Assembly (NCBI RefSeq): GCF_032191465.1
Contig: NZ_JAQOUE010000001.1
Coordinates: 1,240,001-1,304,000, forward strand
Direction of reading: 5' to 3'
Origin: Candidatus Nitronereus thalassa
Lineage (GTDB): Bacteria > Nitrospirota > Nitrospiria > Nitrospirales > UBA8639
Length of the DNA stretch: 64,000 bases
The notes under the pieces were generated by a model that did no database searches, was not told the DNA's origin, and was given only the letters and a program-made list of their open reading frames with translations. This document shows positions 36,432-45,898 of the stretch, piece by piece; position 1 is the stretch's first letter, and every line of letters begins with the position of its first letter. Position numbers and translations under genes: made by a program.

Positions 36432-37499
36432 CTACCGCACCACAAGCCCACGAGATTTTTTAACCACAGGAGCTCCCGTATTAAATCCATTCTGCATTAA
36501 AAGGTTTCTTAACTCGGAAACCGATAACCAATGCGTATTGTTTTCACTGCTATACCGATAGCCTTCTGGAAGCGTTCGTCGTTTCCCTGCGGAACCCTCG
36601 CGTACGCCACCTTTCCAGGATTGGTATTCAGGCAAAATGGTATACAAGTCGTCATATTCCACGGCATGTCGACTCTCATCTTCCGTCAACAACACTTCGT
36701 GAAGTTTTTCTCCCGGTCGAAGGCCGATATATTGGATGGAACATTCCGGAGCCATCGCCTCCACCAAATCCAAAATCCCTATACTTGGAATTTTGGGCAC
36801 GAAGATTTCTCCACCGCGGGTCAGAGTCAGGCATCGCAAGACAAACCATGCCGCTTGATCCAAGGTGAGCCAAAATCGCGTCATTCGCTTATCCGTCACG
36901 GTGACGGTCCCTTGTTTTCTCTGGGCCTGAAACACCGGAACCACACTTCCCCGACTGCCCAGCACATTGCCATATCGCACACAACTCATCCGGGTCGGCT
37001 TCGGCCCCGCGTAACTATTCCCTTGGATAAAAATCCGTTCGGCGCAAAGTTTGGTCGCTCCATAGAGATTGATGGGGTTCACGGCTTTATCCGTACTCAA
37101 TGCCATAATTTGCTTCACATCTTGATCGATGGCGGCATCGATCAAATGCTGGGCACCCACGACGTTCGTCCGAACCGCCTCAAAAGGATTGTATTCGCAG
37201 GTAGGAACTTGCTTCATGGCGGCGGCGTGAATGACAATGTCCACGCCTTGAACGGCGCGGCGCACGCGACTCTCATCCCGCACATCCCCGATAAAGAAAC
37301 GAATCCGGTCATCAGTGCACTTTCGCGCCATATCATGCTGCTTTAATTCGTCTCGACTGAAAATTCTCAGAGTTTTAAACGAAAAATGCTCTATCAGGAT
37401 TTTGGTGAGCCGCTGTCCGAACGATCCGGTTCCCCCGGTCAACAAAATCGTTTTTCCCTGGAGATGACGTTGGATAAGACTCGATAAATTTTTTGCCAT
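36432..37499 (-). CDS. pseB: UDP-GlcNAc 4,6-dehydratase (inverting)
   Basis: 355 residues from ATG 37499, which has AAGGAG upstream; the longer frame to 37601 has no such site. PseB converts UDP-GlcNAc to the 4-keto-6-deoxy-L-altro sugar. NADP motif TGGTGSFGQRL, then FSRDELKQHDM, the STDKAVNP signature of inverting dehydratases, and YGATK as the Tyr/Lys pair. First gene of the island after csrA; the ~300-base gap to csrA shows no convincing promoter. Confidence 0.92.
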   Translation of the reverse strand: MAKNLSSLIQRHLQGKTILLTGGTGSFGQRLTKILIEHFSFKTLRIFSRDELKQHDMARKCTDDRIRFFIGDVRDESRVRRAVQGVDIVIHAAAMKQVPTCEYNPFEAVRTNVVGAQHLIDAAIDQDVKQIMALSTDKAVNPINLYGATKLCAERIFIQGNSYAGPKPTRMSCVRYGNVLGSRGSVVPVFQAQRKQGTVTVTDKRMTRFWLTLDQAAWFVLRCLTLTRGGEIFVPKIPSIGILDLVEAMAPECSIQYIGLRPGEKLHEVLLTEDESRHAVEYDDLYTILPEYQSWKGGVREGSAGKRRTLPEGYRYSSENNTHWLSVSELRNLLMQNGFNTGAPVVKKSRGLVVR

Positions 37500-37799
37500 T
37501 GCAGAGACACTCCTTCCTGAGGCCATCACACCCCGTGCTGAAGGAACGCTACAATATTCATGCCATGCTGGGAGAAGGTTTTTTGGCCAGGTTTGACTCA
37601 TTCGTTGTCAAACTTGACACTCCCAAGACCTTAAAGCGCTATGATATTGACGAGAGTTCAAAGGATGTTGGGGGACGAGTCGGGGATTTTTCTTATAAGG
37701 ACGGTAGGAAATATTAGCCGAGAGGCAGTTTTGACACCCCAAGGTCTCGGCCATCAATTTCGACAAATCTCCGACTCTCAATGAATGCGAAAACCTCCA

Positions 37800-38054
37800 T
37801 TAGGACTTTGGAGATTCCTTCGAAGATTGCGGCAAGATGTGCTTAGAGAGATCTTTCATATGCGCCGGATCAGCTGCCATGGCCGCAAGATTTTCATGCC
37901 GAACAGCTTGATACAATTCTTCTCGTAACACGCGCATATTGTTTGGACATTCAATCCCAAGTCGGACTTGGTTGCCTTTTAGCTGGACAAGCACCACTCG
38001 GATGTTATCACCGAGCCGAATGCCTTCGCCTTCCTTGCGAGTCAATATTAACAT
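37800..38054 (-). CDS. csrA: Carbon storage/translational regulator CsrA
   Basis: 84 residues from ATG 38054, preceded by AAGGAGG; seven in-frame codons upstream are not needed. CsrA binds GGA motifs in mRNA leaders. The core MLILTRKEGEGIRLGDNIRV and RLGIECPNNMRVLREELY match the family, and the last ~25 residues form an unusual tail (AADPAHMKDLSKHI). fliW lies 60 bases upstream, the arrangement in which FliW sequesters CsrA until flagellin is exported. Confidence 0.95.
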   Translation of the reverse strand: MLILTRKEGEGIRLGDNIRVVLVQLKGNQVRLGIECPNNMRVLREELYQAVRHENLAAMAADPAHMKDLSKHILPQSSKESPKS

Positions 38055-38114
38055 GCTGCCCTCCTTGGCAGACAAACGTGAGACATCAACGAAGATCGTC
38101 GTATGCGATCAACA

Positions 38115-38594
38115 TTAGGAATTCACCGTGGCTTGAGAAGGCGTTTCGGCCCCGTGCGCCACATCTTGTTTTTCAGGAATCAAGGCATAACGAATGGGGA
38201 ATGACTCATTTAAAATGATTTGTTTTCCACGAGCTCGACTGGAATTGATGACGAGTGGGCCCTGTAAATTCGCGGTAGCCTTTTCGGGTTCATTTGGCGG
38301 AACCGTGACAATCGAAAGGACCACAACTTCATCCCCTTCTTGAAATTCGATCTCATGCAAGGCATCGTCTTGAATCTCGATATGATAGTCCGCCTTGATC
38401 AATCCAGGCTGCACCACGACAAAGGCCAAATTCCCATCATCGAGAGATTGCAACCATTGATAGCCGATCCCCCGCTCATCTCCCAGCAGGGCATATCGAG
38501 TATGTTGGTTAAATCCAATCAACCCTGCATTAAATAGGAGGATATGTTCTTCCGGGATTGTTAAAGCGCCAAATCGACTTGTTTCAATTTCCAT
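38115..38594 (-). CDS. fliW: Flagellar assembly factor FliW
   Basis: 159 residues from ATG 38594 with GGTGAG upstream; a GTG four codons earlier is less likely. FliW binds free flagellin or CsrA and so couples flagellin synthesis to export. Family marks: TSRFGALTIPEEHILLFNAG, GFNQHTRYALL, YQWLQSLDDGNLAFVVVQP and LQGPLVINSSRARGKQIIL. Directly upstream of csrA on the same strand. Confidence 0.93.
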   Translation of the reverse strand: MEIETSRFGALTIPEEHILLFNAGLIGFNQHTRYALLGDERGIGYQWLQSLDDGNLAFVVVQPGLIKADYHIEIQDDALHEIEFQEGDEVVVLSIVTVPPNEPEKATANLQGPLVINSSRARGKQIILNESFPIRYALIPEKQDVAHGAETPSQATVNS

Positions 38595-38617
38595 AAGCTC
38601 ACTCACCTTTCAAGAAG

Positions 38618-40978
38618 TTACACGTCTTCCTTCGTCCCAGGCGAACACCCGGACAACGCATACTGCTGCCCTTCCCGATCAGGCACACATGCCTGTGTTA
38701 AAGCCAGAGACAAATCTTCTACGTCAAAAGGCTTCTGCACAAATCCTGCCAGACCTTCATCGCAAAGCTGTTGAACGGAATAGGGCACCTCTCCACCACT
38801 GGAAAATACAACCTTGAGGGAAGGATTGATGGTCTGGAGGGTCCGAAAGCAGTTTTCCCCGCTCATCGTGGTCATGGTGAGATCTAACAGGACCACATCA
38901 ATTTCATGGGCATGGCCTTGATAGCAAGTCAAAGCCTCCTCTCCGCTATAGGCCACACACGTCTCACATTCCAAATGGCGCAACATCTCCACTGTTGTGT
39001 CCGCGACCAAATGCTCATCATCCACGACCAACACCCGCGGATGAGGTTTTTTTAACAAGGTAGGTAAATGAATCAGGCTAGACGGAGGACTTGGGTGTTG
39101 TGGAAAATAGAGATGAAATGCACTCCCTTTATGAGGCTCACTGGAGAGAGAAATATGCCCTCCATAGGATTCCACGATCTCCTTAACAATCGCTAAACCC
39201 ATTCCAGACCCCCGGCTAGGAGGTTTGGTCGTGAAGAAGGGCTCAAACACGGTTTCAGCGAGTTCCGCGGAAATACCGCATCCTGAGTCCTTCACAATAA
39301 TTTCCAAATAGGGGGAATCATGAAATGAAGAATTTTGAGAGTAGGCTGGATCATGGGGTCGAAAAGAGTCGGTTGAAATTTGTAACGTCCCCCCATTCGG
39401 CATCGCATCACACGCATTTACCATAAGATTGAGCAACACCTGATGCAGTTGCCTCGCATTCACACCGATCCAAGGATCCCGTGCCACTAAAGCTTTCATA
39501 ATCTGAATGCTCTTGGTCCGGTCGCCAGACAGAAGCGCAAGAACTTCATCAATGGCATCATGGACATTAATGGAGGTACGCCGCTCTTTTCCCCTTCTTG
39601 CTGCTCCAAGAAGCTGGGCCGTAAGTTCTTGACCCCGATGAGCCGCCTGACGAATCACTTCCGCAGGTTTTTGAGTCGCAGCATCAGAAGAATCTTTATA
39701 GGTTAGAAGACTGGCATGGCCCTGGATCGCCGTTAAAATGTTATTGACATCATGGGCAATGCCCCCAGCCAGGTTTCCGATGGATTCGATTTCTTGAAAT
39801 TGCCGTACTTGCTCCTGCATTCGTTGTACTTCCATGCGAAGTTCGCTCAACTCTTGCACATTTTTCGCTACCAGCACGAAGCGAACCCCTTCGCTCCAAC
39901 AGACTGGATAGGTCGTGACCATGACTTTCAATGTCGAGCCGCCACGGGTCCGAAAGCAAGCCTCTCGAGATCCATGACCATTCTGGTTGGAAGACCACCA
40001 GTCCAACGGAACCGAGGGTTCAAGCATCACTAAGGAATGCCCGCACAGCTCACTGCCAGACCAAGATAGTTGCCGACAGCCCTGTGGGTTCAGATCCACA
40101 ATCTTGCCTTCACCATCAGTAAGAATGACCACCTCATCAAACTCGTGGAGGAATTTTTTGAATTCCTCATCACCCGGTTTCGACAAAGCAGATGAGGTAC
40201 TCCATTCGCCCGAGAAAAGATTGCCAACACGTGTTCGCTCGGCTTTGACCAGCAACTCATCAAGATATTTCGGATCCACTGGTTCTCGAATAAATTCATC
40301 GGCGCCGTACTGCAGGGATTCCAGGGCTAATTCCGGATTGGGATCGTCAGTGACTACAAAAATTTTTGCATTGGGTGCATGCCCCTTGAAGTCGGCTACC
40401 CAGTCAAGACTCCAACAACCAGCAAAAGGATGATGTCCTACGATCAGGTCAGGACTATCCCCTGCTTCTTGCCAGCAAGGCTCTGGTACTCCCTGAGACT
40501 CTCCGACCGACCAACCATTGCGTTGGAACATTCGGGACAAGCTGGTTAACCATTCCGTTTCCTCCCCAATCACCTGAACTCGAAACGGAGCCAGCAGCGT
40601 CTTCCCCTCAAGAATCTGAACCAAAGATTGAGTCAAAGATGCCGGGTCCAAAGGCAACGGAAGAAACGCCTGCCCTCCGAGGAAAGCGGTCACACGTTCC
40701 CCTTCCATTGTCGACAAACTCGAGGACAAGCAGAGTATCGGAATATTGGCAAACCTGGCCTGATAGCCACGACGGAGCATCCGACAAAACTCCCAACCAC
40801 TCACACCAGGTAGGCGAAGGTCAATGACCATGACATCGATGGAACCTTCCCCTTGGAGGACACGGCATGCATCTTCCGCATCGGCACTCACCACAATCTC
40901 CCACCCTTGGTGCTGGAGCAAGGAGCTAAGAAAATGCCGCTGTACCGAATCATGATGGACGATCAGAATACGTGACAT
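38618..40978 (-). CDS. Hybrid sensor histidine kinase (REC-REC-PAS-HisKA-HATPase-REC)
   Basis: 786 residues from ATG 40978; the frame upstream overlaps the previous gene and is not used. The first receiver has Asp53 in VMVIDLRLPGVSGW. A second, degenerate receiver-like region follows (KIFVVTDDPNPELALESLQY, then GADEFIREPVDP). A PAS domain contains VVILTDGEGKIVDLNPQGC. The H-box is GGIAHDVNNILTAIQGH, and the ATPase has VLLNLMVNACDAMPNGG and GSGMGLAIVKEI. The C-terminal receiver has its Asp near residue 700 (VVLLDLTMTTMSG). No membrane segment, so it senses a cytosolic cue. Encoded 25 bases after the diguanylate cyclase. Confidence 0.85.
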   Translation of the reverse strand: MSRILIVHHDSVQRHFLSSLLQHQGWEIVVSADAEDACRVLQGEGSIDVMVIDLRLPGVSGWEFCRMLRRGYQARFANIPILCLSSSLSTMEGERVTAFLGGQAFLPLPLDPASLTQSLVQILEGKTLLAPFRVQVIGEETEWLTSLSRMFQRNGWSVGESQGVPEPCWQEAGDSPDLIVGHHPFAGCWSLDWVADFKGHAPNAKIFVVTDDPNPELALESLQYGADEFIREPVDPKYLDELLVKAERTRVGNLFSGEWSTSSALSKPGDEEFKKFLHEFDEVVILTDGEGKIVDLNPQGCRQLSWSGSELCGHSLVMLEPSVPLDWWSSNQNGHGSREACFRTRGGSTLKVMVTTYPVCWSEGVRFVLVAKNVQELSELRMEVQRMQEQVRQFQEIESIGNLAGGIAHDVNNILTAIQGHASLLTYKDSSDAATQKPAEVIRQAAHRGQELTAQLLGAARRGKERRTSINVHDAIDEVLALLSGDRTKSIQIMKALVARDPWIGVNARQLHQVLLNLMVNACDAMPNGGTLQISTDSFRPHDPAYSQNSSFHDSPYLEIIVKDSGCGISAELAETVFEPFFTTKPPSRGSGMGLAIVKEIVESYGGHISLSSEPHKGSAFHLYFPQHPSPPSSLIHLPTLLKKPHPRVLVVDDEHLVADTTVEMLRHLECETCVAYSGEEALTCYQGHAHEIDVVLLDLTMTTMSGENCFRTLQTINPSLKVVFSSGGEVPYSVQQLCDEGLAGFVQKPFDVEDLSLALTQACVPDREGQQYALSGCSPGTKEDV

Positions 40979-41003
40979 TACAAAAAATCCTTCATGCCTA
41001 ACG

Positions 41004-41951
41004 TCATGATGTCGAGACCTGGGTATTTTGGTTTGTTCGATCAACTTCCAAATATTCGACACGATTCCGTCCACTATATTTCGCCAAATACATTCCCCCA
41101 TCCGCCGCTTTCAACAGGCTTTCAATATCGCCTTGCGAGGTACTCGTCCACGTCGTGACCCCTTGACTACAGGTCACGGTCACCGAAAAATCTGAAAACA
41201 CATACGGACGTTCTCCCATTGCCGCCTTCACACGCGCTGCTTCATTTAAGGCATTGGTCGCATCACTTCCCGGCAAAACGATAAGAAACTCCTCGCCACC
41301 ATATCTCCCCAATGAATCATAGGGACGTATACAAGATCCCATTCGTCGGCTCGCTTCGATGAGTACCGCATCGCCAACCAGGTGGCCATGGGTATCATTG
41401 ATTGTCTTAAAATTATCGAGGTCAACCAATATGACACTAATTGGACTCTGCTCCCGTTGAGCCCGAGCCAGTTCTCGATCTAAGTTTTCCAGAATAGCCG
41501 CGCGGTTTAAAAGACCCGTTAACGTGTCATGAGTGGCCTGGATACGCAGGGACTCTTGAGCCGCCATTAGCTCAGCTTGAAGTTCCAAAATTCGCCGTCC
41601 TGCACGAAGCCGTACTTCCAGTTCCTCCACATTAAATGGTTTCGTGAGGTAATCGTCCGCCCCGGCTTCCATTCCTGCGACAAGATCTGCCGTTTCGCCT
41701 CGCGATGTAAGTAATAAAATATAAATGTAGGGTGTGTTTCGATTCGCCCGAACATTCTGGCAAATTTGCAAGCCATCCAAGCCAGGCATCATCCAATCCA
41801 AAATGGCCAAACGCGGAGGAGACTCAGATTGCAAAATCTTCCAGGCTTCTTGCCCATCCGTACAGACCGTGACGTTGTACTGCCATTTTTGCAGTTTGGA
41901 TCTGAGCAAATGGAGCGACACTGGATCATCATCCGCAAGCAGGACATCCAT
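41004..41951 (-). CDS. Response-regulator diguanylate cyclase (REC-GGDEF)
   Basis: 315 residues. The receiver has DDD at 7-9, Asp52 in LAILDWMMPGLDG and the Lys in YLTKPFN. A short helical linker leads to a GGDEF domain with an intact GGEEF (218-222) and an inhibitory RxxD (R209-D212) five residues before it. It should therefore make c-di-GMP and be product-inhibited. It pairs with the hybrid kinase encoded next. The nearest candidate c-di-GMP receptor in the window is the PilZ protein at 7002-7625. Confidence 0.9.
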   Translation of the reverse strand: MDVLLADDDPVSLHLLRSKLQKWQYNVTVCTDGQEAWKILQSESPPRLAILDWMMPGLDGLQICQNVRANRNTPYIYILLLTSRGETADLVAGMEAGADDYLTKPFNVEELEVRLRAGRRILELQAELMAAQESLRIQATHDTLTGLLNRAAILENLDRELARAQREQSPISVILVDLDNFKTINDTHGHLVGDAVLIEASRRMGSCIRPYDSLGRYGGEEFLIVLPGSDATNALNEAARVKAAMGERPYVFSDFSVTVTCSQGVTTWTSTSQGDIESLLKAADGGMYLAKYSGRNRVEYLEVDRTNQNTQVSTS

Positions 41952-42147
41952 TCAAGTATTCCTTTTCACGCACTGTACGAGTGATCATATATCCAGGAAA
42001 GGCACTTGCGGATGGAGGGTGAGCGAACCAACCCCATGGCAAGTTTTGTCTGAGAAAGGAGCCTTCCTGGCCTCTAAGATTCTTTCGGTTGGATAGCAGG
42101 AAAACTAAAGGATCTGCGATATTCTCAAGAAACGGCTAAGATTCTGC

Positions 42148-43569
42148 CTAACGGAGGAAGTTGAGCAGGCTAATTTGAAATTGCCGGTTGAGGGTGAGCA
42201 GCGAGGCCTGCAGGTTGAGCTCTAGCGTGGCTAATTGCGAGGAGGCTTCGGCAAAATCCGTATCTTCAATCGCCGAGCGCTCATCCTGGGTGGTGACCGC
42301 CAAGAGATCTAACCCTTCCGCGATCCGATCCAGACGATTCACTTTAGACCCAATATCCGCTCGGGCATCCGTCAATTGATCTAAGCCAGTGCTTAAATTG
42401 GTAATCACGGCTGCCAGGTCCGAAGGTGAATTCGTCAATAACGCTTGTTCCAGATCTTGTAACGCATCAAAAATATCCACGCTCGGTCCAGAAAACACCT
42501 GGCTGCCAACCACATTCGTGGCAATGGTTTTCCCATCTTCGTATTCCACTGCAATACTTCCCGTGTCGCCCTGATAGGTATAATTCGGGCGAACGCGGAA
42601 CACATCACCTGGCTGTGGAGTCACCGTGCCATCCGTCACCACCGCGGTAATCCCAGCAAACACGATATTAGCCCCAGAGACATACGCGTTCCCGGTCGAG
42701 AGCACTTGATTATCGGTCAAGTTCACAATGTCAAAGGCGGTAGTGCTGGTAAATCGAATTTCATAGATATTGGGTTGTAGTGCTGAAGGAGTGGTCACCG
42801 ACGCAGTAATTGTCGCATCAGAAGGATTATGCGCGGTGATTTGAAATTCATCTCCTCCGAGCGGACCACTGGGATTATCGGTAAGAACGGTTCGTAACCC
42901 ATCAAAATCAATATTCGCACCAGACGAATAAGTTTGGCTGGCCAAGACGGTGGCACCGGTAGTCAGGTTAATTACATCAAAGGTCGTGGAATCGGAAAAG
43001 GAAATCTTGTACTCATTCCCCGTGAGTGAGGCCGCCGTTTGAATGGCCACGGTTGAGGACGTAGTGCCGGTGTTATCGTCATTGGCCGAAATCGTTGGAG
43101 TCCGTCCCGTCGCAGAGACCGACGTCGAAAGCGCGTAGGTTTCCGTTTGCGTTTCAAATCCGGAAAACAGATACCGTTCATTGATTTTCGTATTCGCCGC
43201 ATCTCGCAAGCTCAGCAATAACTGATGCACTTCTTTCGCCACCGCTTGACGTTCTGCGGAAGAACTCGTGTCATTTCGTTGCTGCAGAGCAATTTCTTTT
43301 GCCCGCTGTACGATGGATCCAGCGGTTCCAATGGAGTTTTCGGACAAGTTTAATCGCGAGGCGCCTTCATGGACGGCTAGGGATCGTTTCTCAATATTAT
43401 TGAGCACATTTCGAAACTTCAAAATTTGTTCATACGCAATCGGCTCATCCGAGGGGCGATTGACTTTTTTCCCAGATGACAAGGCTTCGCTGACACGCGC
43501 AAACGCCCCTTGCTGATTCTGATATTGTCCCAAAATGAGATTAATCTGTTGTTGTTGAGTGATACGCAT
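42148..43569 (-). CDS. flgL: Hook-filament junction protein FlgL (HAP3), enlarged
   Basis: 473 residues against about 320 in E. coli. The conserved N-terminus (ARVSEALSSGKKVNRPSDEP) and C-terminus (IEDTDFAEASSQLATLEL, ending RQFQISLLNFLR) are present. The extra length is two tandem beta-rich repeats at ~190-350, each of the form YKISFSDSTTFDVINLTTG to GDEFQI. A related single unit occurs in FlgK. Last gene of the flgM-flgN-flgK-flgL unit. Confidence 0.93.
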   Translation of the reverse strand: MRITQQQQINLILGQYQNQQGAFARVSEALSSGKKVNRPSDEPIAYEQILKFRNVLNNIEKRSLAVHEGASRLNLSENSIGTAGSIVQRAKEIALQQRNDTSSSAERQAVAKEVHQLLLSLRDAANTKINERYLFSGFETQTETYALSTSVSATGRTPTISANDDNTGTTSSTVAIQTAASLTGNEYKISFSDSTTFDVINLTTGATVLASQTYSSGANIDFDGLRTVLTDNPSGPLGGDEFQITAHNPSDATITASVTTPSALQPNIYEIRFTSTTAFDIVNLTDNQVLSTGNAYVSGANIVFAGITAVVTDGTVTPQPGDVFRVRPNYTYQGDTGSIAVEYEDGKTIATNVVGSQVFSGPSVDIFDALQDLEQALLTNSPSDLAAVITNLSTGLDQLTDARADIGSKVNRLDRIAEGLDLLAVTTQDERSAIEDTDFAEASSQLATLELNLQASLLTLNRQFQISLLNFLR

Positions 43570-43685
43570 GGGTTAAGCTCTTTATCGCAATGCGTGAAGG
43601 GTGAGGCATTCGAGCAACACTATACAAGCTCGATTTACCTTCAATCTGATTCACTGGTTCTATGTTCCCAACATGACACATCATG

Positions 43686-45344
43686 TTACAGGCCAAGACC
43701 TAATACGGTTTGAAATAATTCATCAGCGGTTGAAATTAATCTCGCCGAAGCTTCAAACGCCCGTTGAAACTCTAGCAACCGAGTCAGCTCTTCATCGAGG
43801 TTTACTCCAGAGACACTTTCTCTCAAAGACGTCACTTGGTCTCTTTCAACTTGCTTCGCTTCACGCTGCAGCCCCGCTAGAAATGTATCGCTGCCCACAT
43901 CCCCAACGGTGACAGCATGATAATCGTCGATGTTGATACCACCCAATGTGCTTTGACTCGTTGACTGTATCGCCACGAGCGCAATAGCATTGACATTATC
44001 TCCAGGAACGCCAAGGGCCGTAGAGGAGGCTGCGACTTTATCCGTATCGGTCAAACTCACTGCCATGTCCGTGGCGGCACCTTTATGCGCGCTCACGAAA
44101 AAAATATCGCCGGTTGCCGGGGCACCGCTCCCATTCGTAATCACCACATCCAGTCCATCAAAGGTAATTGTGGCTCCGGAAGTATAGGCCTGAGCGCTGA
44201 GCGTTGTTGTGCCATCGGTCACATTGACGACATCGAAGGTGGTCGCATTGGTAAATCGAACTTCATAGTTGTCCATGGTCAATGAAGCCGCAGTGGAAAC
44301 TGCCGTCGACGTCCCGGCCGCCCCTCCGGTATTCGTATCCTTGGCCAGCGGTGCATCAGGAGTTAATGCAGAGAAAAGGGAGTTGGTCGTGGTGCCGTCG
44401 AGACCATACCCAGCTTCATGTTGAATATTAATTTGATTGACCAGTACGGCAGCTAATCTGTCCAAGCGATCTTGATAACCTTGGATGTCAGCATCCCTCA
44501 CGGCTAACCGGCCAGCCACTTCACCATCATTGATTTTCGAGGTCACCACGAAATCCGTGCCATCAGATCGCCGAACCGCGACATCATTCATGCCAGGATT
44601 ATCGGCATCCGACACCTGTACAAGGGTATTATTCCGATCCCCGCTCACTAACAGCTGTCCACCAACCATGATGGCCAAACCATTGGGCATCTCGACGGTT
44701 TCGATGTTGACTAACTCCGCCATATTGTTCACCAACAAGGCGCGACGATCCCGTAAATCATTGGCGGTTTTTCCACTCGATTCGGCAAAGTGAATTTGTC
44801 CATTTAGCTCGGCAATTTGAACCGCGATCGTATTGACCGTGGATAAGTTTTGGCCAATGGCATTATCAATGTCGCGACGAATTTGCGACAACGTACCTTC
44901 GGCCAAATTAATCGTATCCACTAACGCCTGCGCTTCATTGATGACCAACGTCCGTTGAGAACTTTCTTCCGGAAATGTGGAAAGATCGCGGAACGCATTA
45001 AAGAGCCGATCAACCGCATTGTTGATTCCCCCTGAATCCGTTTCCGTAAACACGGTTTCGACCCGTCGCAGGAGATCACGGCGAATATTCAAACGCCCGA
45101 AATCTTGTGTGGTGTCGGTCAACTGGGCTTCGATAAATTGATCCACCACGCGCGTGACATCCGTGACACGAACACCGGTCGAAATAATCCCACCTTGAGG
45201 ACGACCCGCTTCAAATATGGCTCGCTGACGGGAGAACCCTTCCGTCCCCGCATTGGTGATATTATTCGACGCCGTCGACAAGCCTTGCTGATTAGCTAGA
45301 ATGCCGGTCCGCCCGATTTCAAATATATTGGTGATCCCAGCCAT
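43686..45344 (-). CDS. flgK: Hook-filament junction protein FlgK (HAP1)
   Basis: 552 residues. N-terminal ILANQQGLSTASNNITNAGT and GVRVTDVTRVVDQFIEAQL, then LRDRRALLVNNMAELVNIE, and the C-terminal VSGVNLDEELTRLLEFQRAF with TADELFQTVLGLG are family hallmarks. It joins hook and filament with FlgL. A module at about 355-430 (DNYEVRFTNATTFDVVNVTD, ending GDIFFVSA) is shared with FlgL. Twelve bases separate it from flgN. Confidence 0.96.
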   Translation of the reverse strand: MAGITNIFEIGRTGILANQQGLSTASNNITNAGTEGFSRQRAIFEAGRPQGGIISTGVRVTDVTRVVDQFIEAQLTDTTQDFGRLNIRRDLLRRVETVFTETDSGGINNAVDRLFNAFRDLSTFPEESSQRTLVINEAQALVDTINLAEGTLSQIRRDIDNAIGQNLSTVNTIAVQIAELNGQIHFAESSGKTANDLRDRRALLVNNMAELVNIETVEMPNGLAIMVGGQLLVSGDRNNTLVQVSDADNPGMNDVAVRRSDGTDFVVTSKINDGEVAGRLAVRDADIQGYQDRLDRLAAVLVNQINIQHEAGYGLDGTTTNSLFSALTPDAPLAKDTNTGGAAGTSTAVSTAASLTMDNYEVRFTNATTFDVVNVTDGTTTLSAQAYTSGATITFDGLDVVITNGSGAPATGDIFFVSAHKGAATDMAVSLTDTDKVAASSTALGVPGDNVNAIALVAIQSTSQSTLGGINIDDYHAVTVGDVGSDTFLAGLQREAKQVERDQVTSLRESVSGVNLDEELTRLLEFQRAFEASARLISTADELFQTVLGLGL

Positions 45345-45356
45345 AATTCGATACCG

Positions 45357-45857
45357 TTACCCAAGAACACTTAACGACGAGGTGACGGAGGGCATTCGCA
45401 TTTCGCCCGACCCTTCATACGTCGGATCCTGATTCCCACCGCCATGTATTAAACGCAAGGCTTCACGCACCATGCCTAATCCACGGTGGGTGAGCTCGGC
45501 GTTTTGACGACCTTGGTCAGCAACCCGACGCGCAACCTTGACGACCTCTCGAAATTCGGCGGCCGCCTGACCTCCCCAGGGAGGTTGTGCCTGTGTGAGG
45601 AGTGGGAGCCAATCCAACGGAGTGTGAATTGTTTGCGACCCTAATAATGCCTCAAACAACGTCACACGACGTGTATCCAGATCACGTAAATCCGACAATA
45701 CGATTTTTTTATGTTCCGCTAATTCCAGTAAAGGGTCAGACGCCATCCGACGCAAGGCATCATGTTCTTGTGTCAAGAGCGTGAAGAGATGATGGTAGGT
45801 GGTACGTTCCGCGCGAAGAGTTCCTAGGAGATCATCCCATAATGCTGTGGAATTCAT
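45357..45857 (-). CDS. flgN: FlgN-type chaperone for FlgK/FlgL
   Basis: 166 residues, mostly helical. The N-terminal part LWDDLLGTLRAERTTYHHLF and the later LAEHKKIVLSDLRDLDTRRV match the FlgN layout, in which a helical bundle holds the C-termini of FlgK and FlgL before export. The tail is Ser/Gly-rich. Its position between flgM and flgK is classical and is the main support for the call. Confidence 0.75.
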   Translation of the reverse strand: MNSTALWDDLLGTLRAERTTYHHLFTLLTQEHDALRRMASDPLLELAEHKKIVLSDLRDLDTRRVTLFEALLGSQTIHTPLDWLPLLTQAQPPWGGQAAAEFREVVKVARRVADQGRQNAELTHRGLGMVREALRLIHGGGNQDPTYEGSGEMRMPSVTSSLSVLG

Positions 45858-45898
45858 TGAACCTCTTCATTCACAAGGTGAGCCACGTAAACTACCGA

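Noticed and set aside
37715-37740. GG-N10-GC arrangement upstream of pseB
   Set aside because: Apart from the GG and TGC spacing it does not resemble a sigma-54 promoter.
41952-42147. Search for a promoter or terminator between flgL and the diguanylate cyclase gene
   Set aside because: No consensus sigma-70, sigma-54 or sigma-28 element and no strong hairpin found; only a repeated GAATCTTAG word.
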